From positions 1-11,915 of the forward strand of contig CABSZR010000025.1 of the NCBI GenBank assembly GCA_902482185.1: DNA of 11,915 nt, written 5' to 3'. The notes below the pieces were generated by a model. It was not told where the DNA came from and did no database searches. It was given only the letters and a program-made list of their open reading frames with translations. This document shows, in pieces, positions 5,860 to 11,915 of this stretch. Made by a program: the position numbers and the translations under genes. This DNA is from an uncultured Collinsella sp. (GTDB taxonomy: Bacteria > Actinomycetota > Coriobacteriia > Coriobacteriales > Coriobacteriaceae). Each line of letters starts with the position of its first letter. The first letter of the stretch is position 1.

Positions 5860-7203
5860 CTACTCGGCGAAAGCCTCCTGCTTGGCGATTGCCTTCTCGG
5901 AAATCTTCATAAAGGGCAGGTAGACGGCCATGCCAATGACAATCTCGATAGCCTGCCACACGCCGGCGCGCCAGTCAAAGCCCGTAGCGAGCAGGGCATT
6001 GATGACGGGAGGCATGGTCCAGGGCACCTGGGCGATGCAGGGGCTGATGATGCCTGCGCAGGTAAGGCCATAGGTGATGCCGATGAACAGATCGGGAAGA
6101 AGGACGAACGGGATCATGAGCGGCAGGTTGTACACGATGGGGTAACCGTAGATAACCGGCTCGTTGATGTTGAACAGACCAGGCAGGATAGCCATCTTGG
6201 AAACGGTCTCGGAAGCCTTGTTCTTGGAGAACAGGAGCGTGTCGAGCAGGAGCATGAGGGTGCAGCCCGAGCCGCCGATGAGGGCGAAGCTGTTAACGAT
6301 CTGCATGTTCATGTAGTGATCGGGCTGGATGGTGCCACCGGCGGCAAAGGTAGCCATGTTGTCGACGATGAGCATGGTCAGGATCGGCTCGACGGTAGCG
6401 CCAGAGATGGTGGACTGGTGAATACCGACGCAGAACAGCAGGTTAGCAAGGGTGTAGATGAGGATAACAGCCCACGGACCGGCGTTCATGATGCTCTTGA
6501 GCGGGTTGGAGATGCACGTGGAGATGATGGTGCACAGATCGGTGCCGGCGCACACGGCGAGCAGGGCTGCGGCAAGAGCGAAGACCGCGAGGTTAAGCAG
6601 CATCGGAATCATGACGTTGAAGGAGTTGGAGACCGCGGGAGGCACGCCCTCGCCCAGCTTAACCTTGAGCTTCTCGACGCCAGAAATCTTGATGAAGAGC
6701 GAGACGGAAAGCAGGGCGATGATAATAGCCGAGAACAGACCGTTGGTGCCGGTGTTGGCAGTCGAAAGGGCGCCCGTGACCTCGGCGGAGGTGATCTTGT
6801 CGGTGAGCAGTGGGCTCGTGGCGGCAAGCGAGGCGGTGATCTGCTGCGGCATCATGATGACGAAGGCAGAGATGGCGACGACCACGCAAGCGAGCGGGTT
6901 ATCGAAACGCTTGTTCTTGGCGAGGCTGTAGCCAATCAATCCGGCCAAGATAATGGCAGAGACGTTGAGGGTGCCCAGCGTAATTGCCGAGCCCCACGTC
7001 TGAAGGTTGGCAAGGCCCGCCGCATCGAGCGGGAACAGAGGGAACACGACGTTGTTAATAAGAACCGCGATACCCGCAAGGATATAGAGCGGCGTGATGG
7101 TCGCGAAGGCGTCACGCAGGGAACGCAGGTGAACCTGGTTTCCCACCTTCGCAGAGACCTCGGCAAACTTGTCGAGGAAGCTCTTTCCGTTGTCACTGGC
7201 CAT
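5860..7203 (-). CDS. PTS EIIC component (permease), cellobiose/beta-glucoside type
   Basis: A 447-residue integral membrane permease of the lactose/cellobiose PTS family, translocating the sugar while EIIB phosphorylates it. The ATG at 7203 has AGGAG five bases upstream. Residues 1-30 are cytoplasmic (FLDKFAEVSAKVGNQVHLRSLRDAF region), followed by about ten hydrophobic segments. Key motifs are CVGIHQSTISG (258-268; His262) and the hallmark PGLFNINEPVIYGYP (341-355; Glu348). In the crystallised family member ChbC the corresponding His and Glu bind the sugar. Length is normal for the family. It sits between the GH1 gene and EIIB. The substrate is probably cellobiose or a related beta-disaccharide, inferred from the GH1 partner and not readable from EIIC alone. 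Confidence 0.95.
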   Translation of the reverse strand: MASDNGKSFLDKFAEVSAKVGNQVHLRSLRDAFATITPLYILAGIAVLINNVVFPLFPLDAAGLANLQTWGSAITLGTLNVSAIILAGLIGYSLAKNKRFDNPLACVVVAISAFVIMMPQQITASLAATSPLLTDKITSAEVTGALSTANTGTNGLFSAIIIALLSVSLFIKISGVEKLKVKLGEGVPPAVSNSFNVMIPMLLNLAVFALAAALLAVCAGTDLCTIISTCISNPLKSIMNAGPWAVILIYTLANLLFCVGIHQSTISGATVEPILTMLIVDNMATFAAGGTIQPDHYMNMQIVNSFALIGGSGCTLMLLLDTLLFSKNKASETVSKMAILPGLFNINEPVIYGYPIVYNLPLMIPFVLLPDLFIGITYGLTCAGIISPCIAQVPWTMPPVINALLATGFDWRAGVWQAIEIVIGMAVYLPFMKISEKAIAKQEAFAE

Positions 7204-7284
7204 GATTGCTCCTAACTTTCAAATCCGGCCTTTCCTATGCGCACGGTGGTCTGTCGCCCTCTGCCACCAGATGTGCCATGTGTT

Positions 7285-7317
7285 GCGCGCGGCGGCGCGC
7301 GGTCTGGGCGTTCGCCC
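7285..7317 (-). other. Two tandem GC hairpins between the GH1 gene and EIIC
   Basis: GGGCG-TT-CGCCC (7306-7317) and GCGCGC-GGCG-GCGCGC (7285-7300) lie 6 and 23 bp past the GH1 stop. Neither is followed by a T-run. They fill part of the 119-nt gap and look like mRNA-stabilising or attenuating structures within the operon. Confidence 0.5.
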
Positions 7318-7322
7318 GGTCG

Positions 7323-8723
7323 CTAATCAACCACGTGGGTCGTGGCGACCTGTTTGAGCCAGGCCGCCGACTTCTTAAGACGGCGCTTATAGCCATCCAT
7401 CAGATCGACCTCGACAAAGCCATAGCGATTCTTAAAGGCATTGGCCCAAGACCAGTTATCGATGACGGCCCAATAATGGTATCCACGGCACTTGGCGCCC
7501 TCGGCAATTGCCTTGGCAACCCACTCCAGATGCTGGCGTACAAAGTCGACGCGGTAGTCATCCTGGATGGTTCCTTCGGCGTCACGGTTCTTGTATTCGT
7601 CCATGATGCCGATGCCGTTCTCGGAAACGAACCACTCAAGATCGGGGTAGTTCTTAGCGCAGTCCATGCCAAAGTCGTAGAGGCCCTGCGGGTAGATCTC
7701 CCAGCCGCGGCTCTCGTTCATAACGGCGTCGGGCCATACGTACTCGTCGGCAAAGTGCGGCAGACCGTACTGGTCGATCTTGCTCGCCGGCGCCTGAACG
7801 CGCGTGGGGTGGTAGTAGTTGCAACCGAGCCAGTCGACAACACCCTGCTTAAGAATCTCTTGGTCGCCGACACGGAACGGAAGCTTAACGCCGCCCTCGG
7901 CCAGGCTGTCGAGCACGTCGGCGGGAAGCTCGCCCTTGGTGATGAGGTCGAGCCACCAGCGGTTGTTGATGCCGCTGGTCATGCGCACGGCCTCGAGGTC
8001 CGCCTCGCTGGGGTTCTCCTTGGTGTAGACCGGGGTAAAGCAGTTGATCATGCCGATCTTGGCATCGGCGCGAATAGCGCCCTCGTCATAGGCGCGACGA
8101 TAGTTGGCCACGGCCAGCGCGTGCGCCAGCGAGATGTGATACTGCACGGTGCGGGCGCGGTTGAAGTCGTGGAGCTGCGGGAACCACACGCCCTCCTGAT
8201 AGCGCTGCTCGGGCTCGACGATGGGCTCGTTAAAGGTGAACCAGTACTTAATCTCCTGGCCAAACTCGTGGAAGGCGACGTCGGCGTAATGTGCGTAAGC
8301 CTCGACAACCTCACGGCTCTCCCAGCCGCCACGGTTAAAGAGGTAGGTGGGCATGTCAAAGTGGTACAAGTTGACAAACGGCTCCAAGCCGGCTTCGCGA
8401 GAGGCGCGGAACAACTCGTGATACCACGCGGCACCTTCCTCGTTGAGGTTGCCGTCGGCATCGAGCAGACGGCTCCACTGGATGGAAGTGCGATAGGTAT
8501 CCAGACCCAAGTCCTTCAAAATGCGAAGGTCTTCCTGGTACTTGGCCATAAAGTCATTGCCGGCGTAAGAGCCAACGCGGTTGTAGAACGAACCCAGATC
8601 CTGGATGGACCAGGTGTCCCACAGGTTCTCGAGCTTGCCGCCCTGGTTCCACTGACCCTCAGTCTGCGGGCCGGACATAGCAGCGCCAAAGAAGAAGTCG
8701 TTGGGCAGCTGATACTGTGCCAT
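7323..8723 (-). CDS. GH1 6-phospho-beta-glucosidase
   Basis: A 466-residue cytoplasmic glycoside hydrolase family 1 enzyme that splits the phosphorylated disaccharide delivered by the PTS. ATG 8723 was chosen with GAGGA five to six bases upstream. A TTG directly before it is the alternative. The acid/base Glu166 lies in FTFNEP and the nucleophile Glu368 in VSENGIG. The N-terminal FFFGAAMSGPQTEG is the usual GH1 substrate-binding stretch. In the C-terminal phosphate-recognition segment (NWSWANAFKNRYG, residues 423-435), Ser425 and Tyr434 match the Ser and Tyr that bind the sugar phosphate in LacG-type enzymes. The lysine two residues before Tyr is Asn432 here. Ser instead of Glu at 425 argues for a phospho-glycosidase. 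It is the first gene of the operon and its 5' leader contains a long inverted repeat. 6-phospho-beta-galactosidase or a 6-phospho-mannoside activity remain alternatives. Confidence 0.93.
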   Translation of the reverse strand: MAQYQLPNDFFFGAAMSGPQTEGQWNQGGKLENLWDTWSIQDLGSFYNRVGSYAGNDFMAKYQEDLRILKDLGLDTYRTSIQWSRLLDADGNLNEEGAAWYHELFRASREAGLEPFVNLYHFDMPTYLFNRGGWESREVVEAYAHYADVAFHEFGQEIKYWFTFNEPIVEPEQRYQEGVWFPQLHDFNRARTVQYHISLAHALAVANYRRAYDEGAIRADAKIGMINCFTPVYTKENPSEADLEAVRMTSGINNRWWLDLITKGELPADVLDSLAEGGVKLPFRVGDQEILKQGVVDWLGCNYYHPTRVQAPASKIDQYGLPHFADEYVWPDAVMNESRGWEIYPQGLYDFGMDCAKNYPDLEWFVSENGIGIMDEYKNRDAEGTIQDDYRVDFVRQHLEWVAKAIAEGAKCRGYHYWAVIDNWSWANAFKNRYGFVEVDLMDGYKRRLKKSAAWLKQVATTHVVD

Positions 8724-8759
8724 CAAAGTCCTCGCTTTCGTGTTCTAGAGCTTCCGGTT

Positions 8760-8844
8760 GGAGACGGGTTTGCTTTGGCAGGTTATCCGGCGCGGGCGCG
8801 CACCGGCCATACCGATATCCAACCCGCCAAAACAAAACCGTCCC
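8760..8844. repeat. Long inverted repeat in the GH1 leader, REP-like family
   Basis: GACGGGTTTGCTTTGGCAGG plus TT (8763-8784) pairs with 8821-8842 over 22 positions with three mismatches, and flanking GG/CC pairs extend it slightly. A 36-nt GC-rich middle contains CCGG/CCGG repeats. Both arms match the GGGACAGGTTTG-TTTTGGCAGG half of the element at 4867-4907. It lies between the operon promoter and the GH1 ribosome binding site, so it would be transcribed as a stable stem in the leader mRNA. Confidence 0.7.
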
Positions 8845-8890
8845 CAAACGGTCGATCCTGTTGTGCGGAAGGATTCCGTTCGTTGCTTAA

Positions 8891-8918
8891 ACTATAGCGC
8901 TCTAATTTTAAAAGTAAA
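8891..8918 (-). promoter_or_regulatory. Promoter of the beta-glucoside operon
   Basis: On the minus strand TTTACT (8918-8913) is followed after 16 bp by TATAGT (8896-8891), a good sigma-70/A-type promoter. It would give a leader of roughly 160 nt before the GH1 ATG. The spacer contains the near-palindrome TATAGCGCTCTA (8893-8904), and the -35 overlaps an AAAAGTAA copy. Confidence 0.65.
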
Positions 8919-8997
8919 GCGTCTTTTTCTTTTTTCTTTCTCGAACTTCTTAGATAAAAGTAATATGGATGCCCTGTTGAGGGTTATACTTACTTTT
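8910..8997. promoter_or_regulatory. Three AAAAGTAA boxes, candidate operators of the GntR regulator
   Basis: AAAAGTAA occurs at 8910-8917 and 8956-8963 on the plus strand and in inverted form (TTACTTTT) at 8990-8997. The first overlaps the -35 of the operon promoter and the third lies in the gntR promoter. The second and third also form a wider inverted repeat (AAAAGTAATAT and ATACTTACTTTT). Confidence 0.45.
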
Positions 8998-9005
8998 TGT
9001 ATTCA
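8977..9005 (+). promoter_or_regulatory. Candidate promoter(s) of gntR
   Basis: TTGAGG (8977-8982) is followed after 17 bp by TATTCA (9000-9005). A better -10 hexamer, TATACT (8985-8990), lies closer but has no good -35. Either would start transcription shortly before the AAAGGAGG ribosome binding site at 9016-9023. Confidence 0.4.
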
Positions 9006-9027
9006 TATATGTCGGAAAGGAGGTTCC

Positions 9028-9747
9028 ATGATTCCCAAATACGAGGCGATAGCTGCAGATATTCGTCGAAGTATCGAGGATGGCGCTCTTAAACCGGGCG
9101 ACAAGCTTCCCACCGTCGTTGAGTTCTGTGAGCTCTATAGCGTTTCCAAAATCACCGTCAAACGAGCTATCGAGCAAATCACCGAGGAAGGTCTAATTAC
9201 CAGCCGTCGTGGATCGGGTACCTACGTTAAGGACACGGCGGGGCTTCCCGGCCAGGCGTTTTTCCAGGGCAAAAACGACCGTGCCCAGGGCTTTTCGTAT
9301 GAGCACCGCGGGGAAAAGGTGACCTCGGTGGTCTACGATTTCTCGATTGTTAATCCACCAGCGGACATCGCAGCCCAGCTGGGAATTGCCGAGGATGACT
9401 TTGCCTATCACATCGTGCGCGTGCGTCAGGCCGATGAGAAGCCCATCGTTATCGAGTACACCTACATGCCCCTCGAGCTGATTCCAGGCCTTAAAAAGAA
9501 GGACCTGTACGGATCGGTCTACCACTTCATCCGCGAGCAATGTGGGCTGAAGATTTCGAGCTTCCACCGTACCATTCGCGCCGTGGCAGCAACCAAGGAA
9601 GAAGCTGAGCGCCTGGACACCAAACCTGGCTCTCCCCTGCTCGAGCTCAAGCAGATTGGCTTTTTGGACAGCGGCGCCGCCTTTGAGTATTCGGTCTCGC
9701 GCAACGTTGGCGACCGCTTTGAGTTGCACAACGTAACGTTGGCATAG
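9028..9747 (+). CDS. GntR-family transcriptional regulator (HutC/UTRA type)
   Basis: A 239-residue DNA-binding regulator, probably of the divergent beta-glucoside operon. ATG 9028 was chosen because AAAGGAGG sits four bases upstream; the frame is open further upstream but has no site there. Residues 1-75 are the winged helix: MIPKYEAIAADIRRSIEDG, then KPGDKLPTVVEFCELYSVSKITVKRAI (recognition helix) and the wing RRGSGTYV. Residues about 85-239 are the UTRA effector domain, with VRVRQADEKPIVIEYTYMP, FHRTIRAV, ATKEEAERL, and PLLELKQIGFLDSGAAFEYS, all typical of HutC-like members. In such proteins UTRA binds a small molecule, often a sugar phosphate, which releases the DNA. It is divergent from the operon and likely autoregulated through the AAAAGTAA boxes. 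Target and ligand are inferred from position. Confidence 0.93.
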   Translation: MIPKYEAIAADIRRSIEDGALKPGDKLPTVVEFCELYSVSKITVKRAIEQITEEGLITSRRGSGTYVKDTAGLPGQAFFQGKNDRAQGFSYEHRGEKVTSVVYDFSIVNPPADIAAQLGIAEDDFAYHIVRVRQADEKPIVIEYTYMPLELIPGLKKKDLYGSVYHFIREQCGLKISSFHRTIRAVAATKEEAERLDTKPGSPLLELKQIGFLDSGAAFEYSVSRNVGDRFELHNVTLA

Positions 9748-9762
9748 GTTTTTGTAGTCATC

Positions 9763-9798
9763 CGGGCGCTCGCTTTGAGCTGTTTTGTGCAGCGCCCG
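9763..9798 (+). other. Hairpin between gntR and manA
   Basis: CGGGCGCT (9763-9770) and AGCGCCCG (9791-9798) are a perfect 8-bp inverted repeat with a 20-nt loop. It starts 15 bp after the gntR stop and ends shortly before the manA start. There is no T-run, so termination is doubtful. It may be a weak terminator or a leader structure of manA. Confidence 0.45.
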
Positions 9799-9821
9799 CG
9801 CAACACAATGGGGGTATGAAC

Positions 9822-10754
9822 ATGTCCGATTTGATTAAACTGACGCCGATCTTCCACGAGAAAATCTGGGGCGGCCGTCAACTCGAAACCGTATTTGGCT
9901 ACGACATTCCCGAGGGTCCCATCGGTGAGTGCTGGGCCATCTCGGCCCATCCCAACGGTGACTGCCAGATTGCGGAGGGCCCGTATGCCGGCCACACGCT
10001 TTCATGGCTGTGGGCCGAGCACCGCGAGCTCTTTGGCAATTGCGAGGGCAAGGAGTTCCCGCTGCTCATTAAGATTCTGGATGCCAAGGACGACCTTTCG
10101 ATCCAGATTCATCCCAACGACGAGTACGCCGCCAAGCACGAGAACGGCAGCCTGGGCAAAACCGAGTGCTGGTATGTGCTGGACTGCGAGCCCGGTGCCA
10201 CGATCATTGTCGGCCAGCGCGCGCACGACCGCGCCGAGGCCGCGCAGATGATCGAGGACGGCCGCTGGGACGACATGCTCAACGTACTGCCGATCCACAA
10301 GGGCGACTTTTTCCAGATTGATTCCGGTACCGTGCACGCCATCAAGACCGGCACGCTCATTTTGGAGACGCAGCAGTCGAGCGACGTGACGTATCGTCTG
10401 TACGACTACGACCGTCCCGGCACTGACGGCAACCTGCGCCCGCTGCACATTGAGCAGAGCCTCGACTGCATCGACTTTGATGCTCAGGCTCCGACCGACG
10501 GCACGGTGACCGCGCCCGAGGTGGACGGCGTGACCGAGCTCGAGTCCAACCCCTGCTACACCGTCGACCGCGTGCGCGTCGACGGCAGCAAGACCCTCGA
10601 CCAGCGCTGGCCCTTCATGTGTCTGTCGGTCATCGACGGCGAAGGCACCGTCTGCGGCGACCCCGTCCACAAGGGAAGCCACCTGCTGGCCCCGAGCACC
10701 GTCAGCTCCATCGACCTCGAAGGCAAGATGGAACTGATCATCAGCCACCTCTAG
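9822..10754 (+). CDS. manA: Mannose-6-phosphate isomerase, class I
   Basis: A 310-residue zinc enzyme that interconverts mannose-6-phosphate and fructose-6-phosphate in the cytoplasm. ATG 9822 was preferred because the only ribosome binding-like stretch, TGGGGG (9809-9814), lies seven bases before it. ATG 9816 is only one base away from that stretch. Class I metal ligands are all present: Gln95 and His97 in IQIHPND, Glu115 in KTECWY, and His172 in SGTVHAI, with the catalytic Arg192 in TYRLYDYDR. Length matches the short B. subtilis-type enzymes (about 315 aa), not the 390-residue E. coli form. It follows gntR by about 75 bp in the same direction and may be partly co-transcribed. Its place beside a PTS beta-glycoside locus suggests, without proving, a role with mannose-containing sugars. 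Confidence 0.95.
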   Translation: MSDLIKLTPIFHEKIWGGRQLETVFGYDIPEGPIGECWAISAHPNGDCQIAEGPYAGHTLSWLWAEHRELFGNCEGKEFPLLIKILDAKDDLSIQIHPNDEYAAKHENGSLGKTECWYVLDCEPGATIIVGQRAHDRAEAAQMIEDGRWDDMLNVLPIHKGDFFQIDSGTVHAIKTGTLILETQQSSDVTYRLYDYDRPGTDGNLRPLHIEQSLDCIDFDAQAPTDGTVTAPEVDGVTELESNPCYTVDRVRVDGSKTLDQRWPFMCLSVIDGEGTVCGDPVHKGSHLLAPSTVSSIDLEGKMELIISHL

Positions 10755-10780
10755 GTCGCAACAACAACCAAAACGCAACA

Positions 10781-10814
10781 AGGGGCTCCCCCGTCCACCA
10801 ACGGAGGAGCCCCT
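10781..10814. terminator. Hairpin downstream of manA, probable terminator
   Basis: AGGGGCTCC (10781-10789) pairs with GGAGCCCCT (10806-10814), then CCGT with ACGG after one mismatch, around a 6-nt loop. Plus-strand reading continues with ACTCGTATCT, lacking a real T-run. Minus-strand reading continues with TGTTGCGTTTTGG, which is more T-rich. It begins 27 bp after the manA stop and is placed to stop transcription from either convergent gene. Confidence 0.6.
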
Positions 10815-10858
10815 ACTCGTATCTACATATCAGCCCACCCGGCTCTCCAGATCAAAAA

Positions 10859-10882
10859 GCGAACGAGCAGAGCGACGTTCGC
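10859..10882. repeat. Perfect 7-bp inverted repeat
   Basis: GCGAACG (10859-10865) and CGTTCGC (10876-10882) flank a 10-nt spacer in the convergent intergenic region. No function is evident. Confidence 0.4.
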
Positions 10883-10898
10883 AAGCAACGTTATCTAA

Positions 10899-11028
10899 GG
10901 ACCTGGGCGGGCGTATGGGGCAACATCGATCGCGAGTTCCGCACGCAAAGGAGGCCACTTAATGTGGCCTCCGTCTTGCGCAGGACTGTCCGAGCAGGCG
11001 ATGTTGCCCCATACGCCCGCCCAGGTCC
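10899..11028. repeat. 130-bp nested palindrome in the pcrA 3' region
   Basis: Bases 10899-10928 are the exact reverse complement of 10999-11028, a perfect 30-bp inverted repeat around a 70-nt spacer. Inside the spacer GGAGGCCAC (10950-10958) pairs perfectly with GTGGCCTCC (10964-10972) around TTAAT. Outside that, CGCAA (10944-10948) pairs with TTGCG (10976-10980). The outer arm ends 7 bp after the pcrA stop. The central hairpin alone could be the terminator of pcrA, but the long arms are unexplained. No flanking target duplication is visible. Confidence 0.85.
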
Positions 11029-11035
11029 GCCGGGA

Positions 11036-11915
11036 TTACGACAGTTTAACGATCGGTGCAAAGCCCTTCATCAGCTTTTTGGTCTGGCCGGTCTTTTCGA
11101 ATTGAACCTCGATCATGTCTCCGACAACCGAGATGACAGTACCCGTGCCAAAGGTCTTGTGACTCACAGTATCGCCCGCGGCAAAGTCCTGCGATGCGCT
11201 GGCGCGATCGACCTTGCGCTCCACCGTCGGGGACACCTTGGACGACGGCTTTTTGGCTCGCGGCGCGCCCGAGCCAAAGGTCGAGGCAACACGGCCGGCG
11301 TCGGGCGAGACCCCACGATGGCGCTCGGTCCCGTAGCTGCTGCCGCCAAAGAAATCGTCAAAGCTCGATCCACCGCGCGAACCGGAACCGCCGGTCGAGC
11401 GCGTATGCGAGCCAAACACCTTGCCGCCATACATATCCGAGCCCATGCCCGAGCCAAAGGTGCCGTGACGGTCGCCGCGCTTCTCCCAGCCCGTGCCTTC
11501 AAAACCGGCAGAACCGATACCGCTAAACTCGATATCCTCAAACGGAATCTCATTGAGGAAGCGCGAGCGCGGGTTGGCAGAGGTCGAGCCGTAGGTGCGA
11601 CGCGTGGCCGCATAGGTCAGGAACAGGCGCTTACGGGCGCGCGTGATGGCGACGTAGGCTAGGCGACGCTCCTCCTCGAGCTTGCCCGGATCATCGCTGC
11701 CGCCAAAGTCATGCACGTGCGGGAAGATACCCTCCTCCATGCCGGCCACGAACACCGCCGGGAACTCCAGGCCCTTGGCGGAGTGGATGGTCATCATCGT
11801 GATGGCGTGCTGCTGGCCCGCGAGGGAGTCAAGGTCGCTGCGCAGGGCGAGCCACTCCATGAAGGCGGGGAGCTTCTCCGACGCAACGGGCGGACGGCCC
11901 AACCCGTCTGCGAGC
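11036..11915 (-). CDS. pcrA: UvrD/PcrA-type DNA helicase, C-terminal part
   Basis: The last 292 residues of an SF1A ATP-dependent 3'-5' DNA helicase; the N-terminal part lies beyond the right edge and the frame is open to it. Helicase motif V is MMTIHSAKGLEFPAVF (visible residues 40-55), followed by GMEEGIFPH. Motif VI is EEERRLAYVAITRARKRL (80-97). RSRFLNEIP then marks the end of the motor core. A Gly/Ser-rich, probably disordered linker of about 70 residues follows, with FGSGMGSDMYGG and STGGSGSRGGSSFDDFFGG. The protein ends in a Tudor-like domain (about residues 245-292: GDTVSHKTFGTGTVISVVGDMIEVQFE), which in PcrA/UvrD contacts RNA polymerase. It likely acts in nucleotide-excision and transcription-coupled repair. 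It converges with manA. Confidence 0.93.
   Translation of the reverse strand, partial: LADGLGRPPVASEKLPAFMEWLALRSDLDSLAGQQHAITMMTIHSAKGLEFPAVFVAGMEEGIFPHVHDFGGSDDPGKLEEERRLAYVAITRARKRLFLTYAATRRTYGSTSANPRSRFLNEIPFEDIEFSGIGSAGFEGTGWEKRGDRHGTFGSGMGSDMYGGKVFGSHTRSTGGSGSRGGSSFDDFFGGSSYGTERHRGVSPDAGRVASTFGSGAPRAKKPSSKVSPTVERKVDRASASQDFAAGDTVSHKTFGTGTVISVVGDMIEVQFEKTGQTKKLMKGFAPIVKLS

Larger units (their letters stand above)
8724..9027. promoter_or_regulatory. Divergent control region between the GH1 operon and gntR
   Basis: A 304-bp gene-free region. The part next to GH1 (8724-8880) is GC-rich and carries a long inverted repeat. The part next to gntR (8885-9010) is AT-rich and holds promoters for both directions and three AAAAGTAA copies. 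Expected logic, inferred from HutC-type GntR/UTRA regulators beside PTS operons: the regulator represses both directions until a phosphorylated sugar binds its UTRA domain. Confidence 0.7.

Noticed and set aside
7206..8897. A 563-codon open frame on the plus strand across the GH1 gene
   Set aside because: It is antisense to a GH1 gene with intact catalytic residues. Its translation shows no family motifs, so it is a codon-bias shadow.
8893..8904. A CcpA-type cre site in the operon promoter
   Set aside because: TATAGCGCTCTA shares the AGCGCT core, but the flanks match poorly. It is unclear whether this organism uses CcpA, so it is mentioned only as a near-palindrome.
8758..9027. Upstream extension of the GntR gene
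   Set aside because: The frame is open but passes through the repeat and both promoters. The strong AAAGGAGG before ATG 9028 and the normal GntR N-terminus decide the start.

Overview
The window looks like a stretch of a high-GC, low-complexity-of-regulation gut actinobacterium of the class Coriobacteriia, most likely Collinsella or a close relative. This is inferred from the roughly 60% GC coding sequence, strong GGAGG-type ribosome binding sites, the mixture of Firmicute-like PTS sugar genes with an actinobacterial PcrA, and an MocR-type aspartate aminotransferase. No rRNA, tRNA, CRISPR array, integrase or transposase gene was seen.

Layout. The left edge (1-406, minus) is the N-terminal third of an aspartate-aminotransferase-like enzyme. 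It is divergent from a small conserved-looking unknown gene (556-810, plus). An AT-rich, gene-free block (811-1142) with several inverted repeats and a strong terminator follows. Then come nhaA (minus), ppaC (minus) and a ROK-family glucokinase (minus), each apparently a separate transcription unit. nhaA has a terminator-like hairpin in its leader.

The centre is a complete beta-glucoside utilisation locus on the minus strand, read in the order GH1 6-phospho-beta-glucosidase (8723-7323), PTS EIIC (7203-5860), EIIB (5698-5396) and EIIA (5386-5054), closed by a strong intrinsic terminator at 4995-4957. A GntR/UTRA regulator (9028-9747, plus) is divergent from it. The shared 304-bp control region carries a good promoter for the operon and three copies of AAAAGTAA placed on or beside the two promoters. 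In the inferred pathway, EIIA-EIIB-EIIC import and phosphorylate a beta-linked disaccharide such as cellobiose, and the GH1 enzyme splits it into glucose and glucose-6-phosphate. The neighbouring ROK kinase can phosphorylate the free glucose. manA, directly after gntR, links mannose-6-phosphate and fructose-6-phosphate, so a manno- or glucomanno-disaccharide is also possible.

The right end has manA (plus) converging on the 3' part of pcrA (minus, cut by the window). The 281 bp between them hold a 34-nt hairpin and a 130-bp nested palindrome whose outer arms match perfectly over 30 bp.

The features that standard genes do not explain are (i) that palindrome, (ii) a family of REP-like GGGACAG/GGGACGG hairpin elements at 3801-3858, 4867-4907 and 8760-8844, one of which forms the 5' leader of the beta-glucoside operon, (iii) the AAAAGTAA operator candidates, (iv) a possible attenuator before nhaA, and (v) GC-rich hairpins in both large gaps of the PTS operon. 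I did not see a clearly new multi-gene system.
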